Below the pieces are notes generated by a model. It made no database searches, was not told the DNA's origin, and saw only the letters and a list, made by a program, of their open reading frames with translations. Shown in pieces: positions 11,088-22,684 of a DNA stretch of 64,000 nucleotides (its first letter is position 1; each line of letters opens with the position of its first letter). Source of the stretch: Pristionchus mayeri. Taxonomy: Eukaryota > Nematoda > Chromadorea > Rhabditida > Neodiplogasteridae. The stretch is from the NCBI GenBank assembly GCA_036245805.1, contig BTRK01000003.1, positions 36,411,215-36,475,214 of the forward strand. The letters are read 5' to 3'. Both the position numbers and the translations under genes were made by a program.

Positions 11088-13135
11088 ATGTCAGTGCAGA
11101 TCGAGAAGGATTTCTCGCTGTGCGGCCTGAGCATTCGACCAGCTGTAACTGCGCTCACGATCATACAAATTGTCGCTTCGTTTCTACTTGGGTGAGTTGA
11201 TTGTTGATCTTAGTTGGACATGTGGATTACCTTACTGTTAACAGACAGAATATGGTGTTGGTCTTTGGTCGGATATGACCACTTCACTTCCGCATGGACG
11301 TGATAATGTTTAATCTGTGATCTTTTAACGGGATTTAATGGACAACTGCATTTGCTTTATGATCATAATATCCAACATCACCGAAACATCGATTAGAGCT
11401 AACATTCTAAGCACTTTATTCACAGAATGTTTAAGTCTCTGCTCTATGATCTGTGCTTTGAATGCTAACTTGGCCTAATCCAATCTGCTAATGCATTGGT
11501 AATCTATGGTCGTTAACAACTCGAGATTCGCGATTACGTGCCATCCAAGCAGAAATTTGCATACTAATGCCTATCTCCGAGATTCTGAAGGATATATAAA
11601 TATGCACTAAAATGCGGGGTGGCCATGAACATGTTGCATCATGGAAACAAAAACGGCTTGTTGATTAATACGAAACAATAAATTAGCAGGCCCCGAACAG
11701 TGAGTCTGATTGTTAAGATCGTTGGGTGCCAATTCGTTATGTTTGTTTGAAAGTTTGCGGAAAGACGATTGAAATAATCTATTCTTAGCTGCGATCTATC
11801 AACTGTGAAGCCGAGATCTTCAATGTGTTTCCACCTGAAACATTGTTGTTTTAGAAAAAAAAGATATTTTCAAAATACAATTGTTAGTATTTCTTTCCAC
11901 TTAAACATGGAAACATTAGCATTTATTTTTTTCAGAAATAAGTAAATCAAATATTCCAGTATCGCCTACCGGCTCTTCCTTACCGACCTCGGGGCGATCA
12001 TCTCCATCGTCATGGGCATCCACATCTTCTGCGGCCTCCTCGCCACCGTATTCCTGCTCTTCGTCACTCTCGGTGAGCGGTTATCTTGGTTCTTTGATCG
12101 TTTGCACGCCGGGCAGAACTTTTATCTTTGATATTATTATTCTGGTAAAGCACATTTCGTACGCAGATTTCGTGACCTGAACAATCAGTGCCGGTAAAAT
12201 CTTTGCTTATCAGTCTGTGCTAAACCTCAAAAATTTGCAGGTCGCAAGCTGGGCACCATGTACGAGGTCATCCTGCACGCGCACCTACTAGGAATTGTGA
12301 GTGTGGTCTTTGATGTTTGGTTAATTTTTTTGGAAATTCTCAAAAATGATGTTAATGACGGAAATTATAACTTGAGCATCACGTTAATTTAATAAAGTTC
12401 CAGCGATATACCAATCTGGATCGATTATTTGGAATTTCAGTGGTATTTGAAACTTCTGGCCTAAATATACATTTAAAATTATTGTCATTCGTGCTAATGC
12501 GTTTCACATTTCACATTTTATTATGGTTATCGCTCAAGTTTTTGATTGTGAGTATTTCCATCGTCAAAAAATACTATTTCTTTCTACTCACAACTTGTCC
12601 GAGTAGCTCATTAGGCTAGCTGAAAGTTTTCTTGCGGAAAGAAATTGACTAAATTATCTAAAAAAGATCTACAAATCGACATTCGCAGCTGCTCATGGGT
12701 CTCACCTCGCTCTTCTGCGTCATGTATCTACCACTCTCTTTCCTGCAGGTAAATACGTTCTAAATTCGTGGAAAAAATATCTTAATTTAGATTTATTTCA
12801 AAAAAATTAATTGAGTGAGAGAATGCATTGAGCACGAAGATAATGTAGTATTTTATTTCAAAAACACTAATATATACGGGTTTGTAGTCCGTTGTTCGAT
12901 CTTTGATCATCTAATTTCTCAGCAAACACACTCTCTCGGCGAGGGACTGCACTGGGCTACTCTCTCATTGGGAGCAGGTGGCATGTTCGCGCTGCAGTTT
13001 GTTCAGGTTTGGTAGTTGATCTTTGTAGTTTGATCGTTGATCTTTGTAGTTTGATTTCTAATAGTGTAGTGTGTTCCCTTGCAGAAGAACGCAAATGAAC
13101 AGATGCTGACCCACATCGAGCACTCGTTCATCTGA
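11088..13135 (+). CDS. Small four-pass membrane protein, six exons, family not recognised
   Basis: Exons: 11088-11191, 11960-12072, 12241-12296, 12689-12748, 12923-13006, 13085-13135. They join in frame to 155 codons plus TGA, and every intron is GT-AG. The protein has hydrophobic spans at about residues 18-40, 46-72, 82-110 and 119-139, short polar ends and a C-terminus rich in Glu, Gln and His (ending in HSFI). Notable residues are the GRKLG turn after span 2 (73-77) and His/Cys inside spans 2 and 3. No signal peptide is separable from span 1. It is probably an integral membrane protein, but its function cannot be told from sequence. Codons in exons 2-4 are strongly C-ending (CTC, ATC, TTC), unlike the surrounding AT-rich DNA, which supports a real expressed gene. 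A degenerate copy at 16.6 kb keeps the same exon pattern, which supports the gene model independently. An additional 5' exon cannot be excluded. Confidence 0.85.
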
Positions 13136-13289
13136 AACGACGTTTCGTAGTTTGATCTTTGAACTTTCATCTATGATCTCTCTTCCGACCAATCCTGGTG
13201 CATCCAAACGAACACAATCGATCTCTTGTATTGTCTTCATTTTCAATTGCAGTTTGTGTCTAATTGTTGCGGGTATTTCCAGTGAAGCG

Positions 13290-13295
13290 AATAAA
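13290..13295 (+). other. Likely polyadenylation signal AATAAA
   Basis: AATAAA lies 155 nt after the stop codon of the four-span gene. The same signal and its surroundings are kept in the duplicated copy (17,829-17,834). Confidence 0.6.
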
Positions 13296-13599
13296 TTGAT
13301 GAACAGGGCGATGTGCATATGGTTAATGAGTGGGGGGCTCTCGAGGGAACGATACTAGAAGAAGGGAGTAATCAAAGAAGGATGGAGAAATATTTTAATT
13401 TCACAGAAGATCTGACGATAGTGCGTGAAAAGCGGAAGGATACATTCACATTCTCAACATTGTAAGGACAAAAATTGCGTGTTAAAATTAAAGTGAAGAA
13501 ATCAGAATTTCACAGAAATGGGTGAACAGCGGAAAAAAGTGAAGGGCTCCTGAGTCACTACTAATGAAGAAACAGGTCGAATAATCAACAAAAGTTTTT

Positions 13600-13671
13600 T
13601 GCGTTCGGGGGGAATCGAACCCCCGTCGAATGCTTGGAAGGCATCCATGCTGACCATTACACCACGAACGC
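13600..13671 (-). tRNA. tRNA-Gly (UCC)
   Basis: On the minus strand a 72-nt cloverleaf folds fully: acceptor GCGTTCG/CGAACGC, D arm with AATGGTCA, anticodon arm GATGC-CTTCCAA-GCATT with anticodon TCC, and T arm GGGGG-TTCGATT-CCCCC. There is no intron. The Pol III A and B boxes are intact. It lies convergent with, and about 460 nt beyond, the four-span gene. An identical copy is at 18,121-18,192. Confidence 0.95.
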
Positions 13672-13679
13672 GGTTGGAA

Positions 13680-14084
13680 GGAGGATATCTAAAGAGAATC
13701 GTATCGGCACTACATTTTAAAACGTGAGAGAAAGTGTGTGAATGGTGGGATTACCCGATCACTCTTTGTTTACTCACTTAATTTTGAAACGATTTTTTGA
13801 ACGATTTAATTTTGAAAAAAATTGAAACGAAGTCATCCATGCTAGTCTCATTGAGTACTACATGTGGGCATATTTTAGTCGATTTAAAGAAGGAGTAACA
13901 CGAAAAATAGATTGTACATGTGGAATAGTGGTTGTTGTAGAGGTCAGAAATCCGATGAGAAATCACTTTATCCGAAGTGACACAGATGACTCTATCTCGA
14001 GATATGAGAATGAGAAGATCGGGCCTCAGCGCAGGCGAAAGGCGCGTACTTGAAATGAATAAGAAAAACAGCAACAACGAATCG
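13680..14084. repeat. Interspersed repeat shared with 31.8 kb
   Basis: The words TTGTAGAGGTCAGAAATCCGA, GAGAAATCACTTTATCCGAAG and ACAGATGACTCT (about 13,936-13,992) recur in diverged form and the same order at about 31,834-31,895. Open frames on both strands here are not supported as genes. Confidence 0.5.
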
Positions 14085-14154
14085 CACCCAGCTGGATTCG
14101 AACCTACGTAGCTTGCGCTTGAAGCCCAGCAGTTACCCAAAGCGCTATTATCAC
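14085..14154 (-). pseudogene. tRNA-like sequence (degenerate)
   Basis: The minus strand carries a B box GGTTCGAATCC and an A-box-like TAGCGCTTTGGG. An anticodon-arm-like hairpin (GCTTCAAGC) would give anticodon TCA. The acceptor does not pair with a proper 5' end and the T stem is imperfect, so this is more likely a tRNA-derived repeat or pseudogene than a functional tRNA. Confidence 0.5.
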
Positions 14155-14576
14155 GATTGGTTCGGGCTGAGGGGAAACATTTTATCTACCTAACACGCTC
14201 ATCAGAATGAATTACCTTCTCATATCTTATTCGTGTTACACCTTCTTTAAATTTTTTGCACTTTGCCATTATGTTAACTGTGTCGAAAAGTTTCTCATAT
14301 AACACACGTTCAACTAAAAAAATCACCAATATCAAATCCATTTTTCATTTTCTATGCTAATTGACACTGTTCAAAACAGATAACAACAACAATGTTGTTG
14401 TTCCGAGTGCGTCCAATGTTTACTCCGAAATCGCTCGAGTGAACTGTTTACGTGCGAAATTGTAAACACTATTGTTTACAACTCCTTTGTTCGAAATTGG
14501 GAATCGGACGAGGCCGTCCGATTGGCACTTTTTGATTTCACCGCAGCTCAAAACAAGATTGGCAAAAGGAAGTAAT

Positions 14577-14648
14577 GTGAGGGGAATCGAACCACCAACG
14601 ATCTAAAAGAAAACTGAGCATCTTCCCTGTTGAGCTACAGTGCCTCAC
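14577..14648 (-). pseudogene. tRNA-like module, left arm of J
   Basis: It contains an intact A box (TAGCTCAACAGG) and B box (GGTTCGATTCC), and its ends pair as GTGAGG/CCTCAC. The T stem is too short for a proper cloverleaf, so a functional tRNA is unlikely, but internal Pol III promoter boxes are present. Transcription would run outward from the foldback. Confidence 0.6.
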
Positions 14649-14986
14649 AGTGTATAACTTCAGGAGGCGGCAACAAGTTGGCCGTAATTATGTCAAATTG
14701 TTGAAATACTGTTGAATTTCGTTGAAAAAGAGATTCTTCGAAAACACGTTAATTCGGACTAGAATAATCACTTTGACAATCACCGACTCTCATAAAGTAT
14801 TTCATTAGATATTTCGAGTTGCGCATTTTTGCTTTCGATCCCCATCTATGTTCACTGCTAGGCGAGTGTGATTCATTGTATAAAATTCAGGAGGACGCAA
14901 CACGTTGCCCGTAACAATTATGTCAAATTATTGTTCGAAAACACGTTAATTCGGACTAGAATAATCACTTTGACAACCCCCTATCT

Positions 14987-15058
14987 GTGCGGCACTGTAG
15001 CTCAACAGGGAAGATGTTCAGTTTTCATTTAGACCGTTGGTGGTTCGATTCCCCTCAC
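14987..15058 (+). pseudogene. tRNA-like module, right arm of J
   Basis: Mirror copy of the module at 14,577-14,648, with A box TAGCTCAACAGG and B box GGTTCGATTCC retained and a few substitutions elsewhere. Its orientation is outward. Confidence 0.6.
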
Positions 15059-15344
15059 ATTACCTCATGTTGCCAATCTTGTATTGGGCGGTGGTGAAAA
15101 CAAAAAGTGCCAATCGGACGGCCTCGTCCGATTGCCACTTTCGAACAAAGGACCACGAGTGGTAAACAACAGTGTTTACAATTTAGCACGTAAACAGTTC
15201 ACTCGAACGATTTCGGAGTGAACATTGGAAAAACAACATTGTTGTTGTTATTATTTGTTTTGCCCAAAGTGTGAATTAGCGTAGAAAATGAAAAAAATGG
15301 ATTTGATATTGGTGAATTTTTTAGTTGAACATGTGTTATATGAG

Positions 15345-16395
15345 TGAAAATTCGCTTATTGGGGGATGGGGATTTTAGATCCAAAAATGAACTTTCTTCA
15401 TAAGGCAAACGTCTTGCGTGTCATGGCACACCTCTGTTTCACAAATGGCTTTAAAGTAGATATATTTTCCATAGTGTGATTGTTTCAACGATCAATGTAT
15501 AAAAATAAAATACATTATTTGAATGGCACCTCAATGTTGCATCGTCAGTATGTGCACCCGGTGATCCTCCTCCTAGGATTATCTCTCCTTTCTAATTACT
15601 GCAGATAAATCTAAATTGCAGCCGCTCCTCCCCCTCCTACTCTGCATATATTATATATATTGTATATATATTATCTACGCTCGGCGGCGCAACGAACGAC
15701 GGCAGCCTTCCCCTGTAGGATCAGCTGCCTCCAGTCTGCCTGCTGCTCCCCCAATTTATAAAATGAAGTCTTGTGAATTGAGATCTATCGGTTAAACATC
15801 GGTCCTGCAGGATTCCTACTTGCCAATGACATGTTTCACAGCGCTATAATATGTTCTTCTCAGGCTGGTGGATCAGTAGTCTCCTCGTTTCAGTCGCATA
15901 CAACATTCTAATATAGAACCTTGCGGGCATTGACAATTACTAATTCACCATCGATTACAGTCTATTACAGTAACCCGCGCATTCGCGTGCTCAAGAAGTA
16001 GCCCAGCACGATGTACTGTGGGAGAGCGCACGTCTGCACGGCGGGGATACGGTAGAGATACGGTAGTGGCGGGAATACGGTATAGTGCGTATCGAGTGTT
16101 GACTGTCTCCGCGTGCATGATTTAGTATACCCGAAGATCGATCAATGTTTATGTCGATATGTTTGAGTATAAAAAAGGTGAGGAGGGGACACGGTAGACA
16201 AGGGTGCTATTTTGTAAGCTTCGATTCATTTATTCGGATTCAATCACCGATGTTGGAATCCAACGGCTATTGGTCTCACTAATACGCTTGAGTCATTGCA
16301 AAGAAACTTTTTGGTTAGATGCCACCACTAATTACTTTGACATAATTAATTTTCTCGGGATAACAACTTTAGAGCGCAAAAGGATCATTACATAC
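15345..16395. other. Intergenic; no gene recognised
   Basis: It includes a (TA)-rich stretch at about 15,647-15,673 and a GC-richer segment at about 15,677-15,750. No exon of the four-span gene's first-exon type is present, so the duplicated gene downstream lacks its start. Confidence 0.5.
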
Positions 16396-17834
16396 CTGCT
16401 ATTTCTTGCTTATGGCTAGACGATTGGAATAATGTATTTCAATGTGTTGCCATCTGTAACATTTCTGTTTTAGGAGTAAATCGTAATTTTCAAAATAAGA
16501 TTTTTTATTATCGCCTACCACCTAAACTTGGAAGCATTAACATTTCTTTTTTTCCAGAAATAATGTTGCTTCAATTCAAAGATTACAGTATCGCCTACCG
16601 ACGGGCGATCATCTCCATCGTCATGGGCATCCACATCTTCTGCGGGCTCCTAGCCACCGTATTCCTCCTCTTCGTCACTCTCGGTCGGCGGTGATATTTG
16701 ATATCTCTGTGACCTAATCTTTATTGTTGACATTTTGTCTGCAACTTTTTATGTAAATCAATCTGTCATACCTTTCCCTGCATAGTATTTTAACCGCAGC
16801 TTGAACACAAACATATTGCAGGTCGCAAGCTGGGGACCATGTACGAGGTCATCATGCACGCGCACCTGCTAGGCATTGTGAGTTTGTATTTGGTCTTTAG
16901 ACTGATTAAGTTTTTTTTAAATAAAATTTTAGCATTGTAAAACAACAACCTCTAGTTGATTAACAAATTAAATGCAAGTTGGAAAGTTTGGAATAATCAC
17001 CTTTAATCAAGAATTATTAACTCATATTACATTTGAAACATAACAATTCGTGCCCAAAAATACACTTTAAAATATAAATACGGTAGGTGCAAATGCGTTT
17101 CATAGCTCACATTTCTTTTTCGGAGTCGTTCATGATTTCGATGTTCGGCTCATCTCTACATGAAAAACATTAACTGAAATTATTCAAGCAAACATTCAAA
17201 AATGAAAAATAAAATCACAAATAAATATTCACAGCTGCTCATGGGTCTCACTTCTCTCTTCTGCGTCATGTATCTCCCACTCTCGTTCCTGCAGGTAAAT
17301 TCCTTATCGATTAGGGGTACTAATTCGGAAATGTCACCCACTTGATTTCCCATGCTCTCCCAAAAGGTGAGTGTGGAGAGAATTTTTTTGGAACGCAAAG
17401 CCAAAGATGTGTAGATTGAATATTCATCCTTATTTCGTAGCTTTATCCCCGATCTCTGATCTCCCTTCTCAGCAAACGCACTCCTTGTGAGAAGGACTGT
17501 ACTGGGCTACTCTCTCCTCATTGGGAGCAGGCGGAATGTTCGCTCTGCAGTTTGTGCAGGTTTGATGATTATAGTTTGATCTCTGATCTTTGTAGTTTGA
17601 TTTATAATGGTGTAGTTTGATCTCTTACAGAAGAACGCAAACGAGCAGATGCTGACACACATCGAACACTCGTTCATCTGAAGCGGCGTTTCGTAGTTTG
17701 ATCTTTGATCTCTGATCTCTTCCGACCAATCCTGGTGCATCCAAGCGAACACAATCGATCTCTTGTCTTGTCTCTTCATTTTTAATTGCAGTTTGTGTCT
17801 AATTGTTGCGGGTATTACTACTGAAGCGAATAAA
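16396..17834 (+). pseudogene. Duplicated, broken copy of the four-span membrane gene
   Basis: Exons 2-6 of the 11.1-13.1 kb gene are recognisable at 16589-16683, 16822-16877, 17235-17294, 17473-17559 and 17631-17681, with matching intron borders. Homology starts inside intron 1 and exon 1 is absent. Exon 2 has an in-frame 18-nt deletion (six residues between spans 1 and 2), and its donor changed from GTGAGC to GTCGGC. Exon 5 has an in-frame TGA at 17,488-17,490 and a 3-nt insertion. The 3' flank, AATAAA and tRNA-Gly are also duplicated. A truncated product ending before span 4 is conceivable but not supported. Confidence 0.85.
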
Positions 17835-18120
17835 TTGGTTAACAGGGCGAAGTGTAATTGGCTAATGAGAGTGAAATAGGAATGAGAGTAGACGGAAGGA
17901 GTAATAATTTGCCTGTTTTTCAATTGCATTTACCATCTAACTGGTGAGAGAACATGTGAAATGGAAGGAATGTGATAGTACCACTCGCTTGACATGAAGG
18001 AAAGGACCTGTTGGCACTTTACCGTGAAAACTAATTTTATATAATTTGTATGTATATTCCAGGCATAATACCTAAAAAAATTAGATTTCATTAATCACCG
18101 AATAATGAGCAGAACAATTC

Positions 18121-18192
18121 TGCGTTCGGGGGGAATCGAACCCCCGTCGAATGCTTGGAAGGCATCCATGCTGACCATTACACCACGAACGC
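18121..18192 (-). tRNA. tRNA-Gly (UCC), second copy
   Basis: Identical over 72 nt to the gene at 13,600-13,671, with full cloverleaf and anticodon TCC. It was carried along in the segmental duplication of the four-span gene. Its perfect conservation beside a decayed gene copy suggests either recent duplication of this part or selection/gene conversion on the tRNA. Confidence 0.95.
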
Positions 18193-18750
18193 GGTGGCGC
18201 AGTGGTCATATCAAGAGGCTCTTATCGGCTCTGCATTTCCAAAAGTGACAATGAGTATTAGAAGCGTGAGATAAAGTGCGATAAATCAACCACTGTCCAC
18301 TCATTTTATTTCCTAACTTTAGAGCGAAATTCTACACAATAACACATATGCAGTAAAAAATGTACAAAGAATGGTCTTTCTCCTTGTAGATGAAGCAGTC
18401 CTTCACACTTTTTAGTAGATAAATGTGTAAATGATGATTAATTATATTTACAATTCAATGTAATTCATTAATGAGTACGAAGAGCAGGTACACTAGAGTA
18501 TTATTTTTAAATGTTGAGGAATGCGAAGAATGAAGACACGAAGAAACACGAAAACATTAAAATGAAGACACTGTGTCGTTATTACGTTATCCATCTTACC
18601 ATTTTTGAAACTCGACTGTAACACAGATGCACCTGTTACCAAATAGTGTAACATGCTGTGTTAATGGTTCGAATTCTCCCTGTCTGGCATGGCTTTTTCT
18701 TGACTGATAACTTTCTATCGCGTGAGTGAAAATTTAATACCAAGACAAAG
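18193..18750. other. No gene; one B-box-like sequence
   Basis: AT-rich. At about 18,665 GGTTCGAATTC matches a Pol III B box, but no convincing A box or cloverleaf accompanies it. Confidence 0.4.
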
Positions 18751-19030
18751 TAGGATCCACCTTCCGTGGGAAGGTGGCGCATCCTGGCTTTGCAAGCAAA
18801 GACAACAGCTGAGTGAATTTTGGCAAAATATCAATTCAATAAAAGGAGTGAGATCCTATTACACAAAACAATCAGTTCAATAAAAGTCCCGGGATCAACA
18901 GCCAAAATTCTCTCACTATTTTTTTTCAAATTTCACTAAGAAATCTGAACATTTTCTTTATTTCAATTCTTTTTATAACATTGTAATTGAGATTGTCAAA
19001 CATAGTGAGATAATTTTGGCTGTTGGCAAT
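18751..19030. repeat. Single-arm copy of the CCACCTTCC hairpin repeat
   Basis: About 18,757-18,912 matches the left arm of the perfect hairpin at 54,881-55,012 with few differences, including the mini-hairpins CCACCTTCCGTGGGAAGGTGG (shown in two parts: CCACCTTCC and GGAAGGTGG) and CTTTGCAAGCAAAG. Downstream, CAACAGCCAAAATT (about 18,898) faces its complement AATTTTGGCTGTTG at about 19,012. Confidence 0.7.
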
Positions 19031-19420
19031 TAAAAGATACTGTTAATATTTATGAGATTCGAGCGAAACAGCGCGGGATGGCTCAGCCTACTATGGTGAG
19101 ATATTTATCTGTATTGCTTACTGTTACCAAGCAATTGTGTAACTCGTGTTATTGTTGTGCACAGTTAGTATAGTGTGGGTCTAACAAAGGATTTTTTTGG
19201 CATTACGGGATTTACTTAATAAACGTGTTTTAAACGAACATAGTATTTGACGAACATAGTATACGAACATAGTATTGCCATTCCTATTTCGTAGCCAAAC
19301 AATTGTTAGCGTGGAAGCGTATCACAAGATCTAGGCCTGTCAACTTCGGGTTGCATTGCTGTTTCAACCCTGTATGCGATAGCGTTCAATCAATCGTCGA
19401 GGATCTTTTTTGTCCAATAA
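19031..19420. other. No gene recognised
   Basis: A short run of repeated ACGAACATAGTAT words (about 19,236-19,275) is the only structure seen. Confidence 0.45.
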
Positions 19421-20556
19421 AACACACTATCTGAGAAAATCAACATATTTCTTCAGCGACTTGGCACTGGCCGAAAACTCGGATTCATTCTAACTTCGCC
19501 AATATGTAGTACACGACGACGGAAACATAAGAGCGTCGATAGAATTTCGATCCGCGTCCGCGCGCGCGGCAGCGCGGATCTTGTAACAAACTACAGTAAT
19601 CATCAAACATTTTTCTATCGATTCCAATCACTGCGGCGGTAGGGGGAATGGGTCGGCGGGCAAATTCTAAGACTTTTTTACTCCGGGGAATTTTTCGATC
19701 AGATTCCATCTAACGCCAGAAATCGATAATTCCACTTTTCCTTCCGACATTTTTGTACGTCCCCGAAAATTTTTCAAGAAACATACAATTTTTTATTTGT
19801 GTTTCCGCATCTATTTGTATCGATGCACACTTGATTACAACGGTGCAATTGAAATCCGCCCCGAAGTTAGGTAACCAGGTCAAAAGATGCCTCGAAAGTG
19901 GATTGTGGTGCAAAGAATACTGTAACCGCTTTTTCATAATTTCGTTATTTTAATATGTGATGATTATTTTCTTTCACGTGTTTCGTCAGCGAAGTCTATA
20001 CATCGTTAAGAAGGCGTTTTTAATTAATTTTGATGAAATTAAGCATATTTGGAAAAAGCGGTTACAGTATTCTTTACACCATAATCCCGTTTCGAGGCAT
20101 CTTTTGACCTGGTTACCTAACTTCGGGGCGGATTTCAATTGCGCCGTTGTAATCAAGTGTGCATCGATATAAATAGATCCGGAAACACAAATAAAAAATT
20201 GCATGTTTCTTGAAAAATTTTCTGGGACGTACAAAAACATCGGAAGGAAAAGTGGAATTATCGATTTCTGGCGTTAGATGGAATCTGATCGAAAAATTCC
20301 CCGGAGTAAAAAAGTCTTAGAATTTGCCCGCCGACCCATTCCCCCTACCGCCGCAGTGATTGGAATCGATAGAAAAATGTTTGATGATTACGGTAGATTG
20401 TTACAAGATCCGCGCTGCAGCGCGCGCGGACGCGGATCGAAATTCTATCGACGCTCGTATGTTTCCCTCGTCGAGTACTACATATTGGCGAAGTTAGAAT
20501 GAATCCGAGTTTTCGGCCAGTGCCAAGTCTATTTAGGTTCTCTCGGATAGTGTGTT
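19421..20556. mobile_element. Foldback element B (AACACACTATCTGA termini)
   Basis: A 1136-bp element with the same termini and general plan as A. It is flanked by ATAA at 19,417-19,420 and 20,557-20,560. The arms run to about 19,940 and from about 20,050 and are close to identical. The strongly conserved core CTAAGACTTTTTTACT is shared with A, C and the 28.2-kb fragment. It has no transposase. Each arm holds a 74-codon frame beginning MESDRKIPRSKKVLEF. Confidence 0.85.
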
Positions 20557-20560
20557 ATAA

Positions 20561-21734
20561 AATATTCCACAATTGCCAAATATCCAACGGTAGTGCTTAG
20601 CCTGCTGCATCTAGGAATTGTGACACTTCATTTTTCGATTTAGTTCTCTCTAAAAGGGAAAACTTTCCAAAACAAACTCAAACATTGTCAACTTGGCCAC
20701 TTCTTCACTGCCATTCCATAATTATCGGAAATTTGAATGATGATTAATTTGGGAAGTAGACACAGTTACTCGCAATAAATGGAATACATTTATTGCAATT
20801 ATCTTACCACAATAACACTACGATCATTCTCAATTATTATTTCATGGTACGGCGAGCTGATCAATTATCGATTATCGATTAATTTTTCTCCGGATGCCTC
20901 ATCTATCGATCGACTGTGCTGCGTGCGGAAGTGGAAAGAAGGTGGACGTATCGATCGTCCTCTCGCCGCGTCAGAAGATATCCAATGGTAGAAACGATAC
21001 ACAAGGATACTGTAGGCTATCCAGTGGTACGATAGTTGAATATATGTCCATGCTCACCGGGTTACTGTAGTTACACTCGATTATCGATTTTCCCGTAAGG
21101 AATAGCCAAGTTGCGCCGTCAAGAGAGCGCGCCGCCTGCTGATGGAGACGCCGATGAGGGGGAGCGAGAAGAGACGAGACATGCCGTCGCCCATTCTGAG
21201 CGAGGGAGAGAAGGAGAGAAGTGAGTAGTGCGGGCATTGGTCGAAAAGTAGGTCCAAAATGACATAAAGTGACCGGTTTGTTTGAATTCGCGCCAATGCA
21301 ATAGAAGTAAACGTGCCCATTTTTCAGTAATTTTTGATAAAATTGTAAAAAAAGCATATATTTTCGAGGATTTCATACTAATATTTTTAAAACGTGCCCA
21401 CTTTTCAGAATTTTTGTGACCTTCTCTTGTGATAAAATGTAATGTGAAATACTTCACGTAGTTTCGCGTGAAAAAATGTCAAATTATCATGCCCAAATGC
21501 CGTCAACGTTGATGGATTCTGGATTATTTTTGGTTTCTTACATATCTTTCCATGCTCTTTCGAATGAGCTATCTGTCTATACCGAAATTCAAAATCTGAA
21601 AAATCGATTTTGGTAGATCAGAAATCGATATTTCGGGTCGCGCTTTCGGTTGCAAAGTGTTTTGCCCCCAGGAGTTACATGCCCCAAGTTTAAGCTCCGA
21701 GCGACCATTTTCACCGAGTTGTGCCATCCTACCT
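20561..21734. other. Intergenic; no gene recognised
   Basis: ATCGAT-rich stretch (about 20,860-20,960), a GC-richer block (about 21,100-21,240) and two copies of ACGTGCCCA(T/C)TTTTCAG (21,310 and 21,393). Open frames on the minus strand at 20,971-21,457 overlap each other in two frames and look like compositional accidents. Confidence 0.4.
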
Positions 21735-22250
21735 TTAATCTTACGGAGAACGTGTTTTAATGGACAAATGCATTTTCTTTGTGATCATAATATCCTACAT
21801 AATCGAAGCATCGACGAGAACATTCTTAGCACTTTATTCGCAAAATGTCTTAAGATTTGCTTTGTGGTCGTTGACAACTGGGGATTCACAAATACTTGCC
21901 ATTCGAGAAAAAACCCTTTATTACTTGTCTCCGAGACTCTGAAGTGTATAGAAATACGCACGAAAGTGCAGGGTTGGTTATAAAATGAGTTGTACCGTGA
22001 TTAAAAAAACATTGTGACGCCTACAATAGGCGATAGTATTGTACCAGGTCTTCGAATAGTAAAGTTTAGGGCATGGATTATTGTGACCAATTATTTCAGT
22101 TGTTTAAAGTTAAAACCAAAAAAATGCGAACGATATTGGCGTCAAAAAAATGCGAACGATATTGGTGTCATGGTCTGACTGTGATAAATTACCTCTGCAG
22201 AACATCAATTTCTTGCCACCTGAAACATATCAACTGAAGAGAGACTTTTT
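21735..22250 (+). pseudogene. Intron-1 fragment of the four-span gene (third copy)
   Basis: Diverged match to intron 1 of the 11.1-kb gene, in the same order: TTTAATGGACAA, GATCATAATATCC, TTCTTAGCACTTTATTC, CTCCGAGA(C/T)TCTGAAG and CCACCTGAAACAT. No exon follows. The region also has two near-copies of AAAAAAATGCGAACGATATTGG at 22,119 and 22,145. Confidence 0.6.
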
Positions 22251-22684
22251 CAGTCAGTGGACAGATGCTTGGCATTAGGTCAAAAATCCAATTTAGCCAA
22301 AAAGTGCACACATGTAATACTCGGTGAGTGTAGCACAGTGGTGGCATATTTAGTGATATAGGTCAAGCGCTGAGAAATTCACCGAACTTTCTCTGAAGGA
22401 TTACGGTATTCATTTTTTTCTATTTAGCTCTCCATTGGAACGGCGCATATATAGAAAGACGCGCAGTAGCCTGCTCATTGTCTGACCCAAGTTTCATCTC
22501 AAACGGATTCAAATTCATCGCCGGTAAAAAAATCAAATTTTGAATTTAAAATTTAGCTCTTCAGATGATAGGACATTAACCTTTTTTATTTCAAATTTGA
22601 ATTGGGCAAGTTGGTACCTATTTACTGAAAAATTATTTAAAAAAAATTAAAATACCATCTTTCCGGTTACACAGTTCCTACATA
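22251..22684. other. No gene recognised
   Basis: AT-rich flank of palindrome L with nothing recognisable. Confidence 0.4.

Larger units (their letters stand above)
14294..15344. mobile_element. Foldback element J with tRNA-like module in each arm
   Basis: The inverted termini read CTCATATAACACA(C/T)GTTC. Arms of roughly 370 nt carry AACAACAACAATGTTGTTG, then TAAACA-rich blocks and the palindromic word ATCGGACGAGGCCGTCCGAT. Next comes a tRNA-like module on the minus strand of the left arm (14,577-14,648) and the plus strand of the right arm (14,987-15,058). Two internal direct repeats (about 14,650-14,785 and 14,877-14,985) share TTCGAAAACACGTTAATTCG. No transposase is present and no clear target duplication was found. 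Confidence 0.75.

Noticed and set aside
14085..14154. Possible suppressor or selenocysteine tRNA because of a TCA anticodon-like triplet
   Set aside because: The fold is too poor and lacks the long variable arm and acceptor expected of tRNA-Sec.
14085..15058. tRNA-like modules as functional tRNA genes
   Set aside because: Acceptor or T stems are incomplete. Only the promoter boxes and part of the arms remain.
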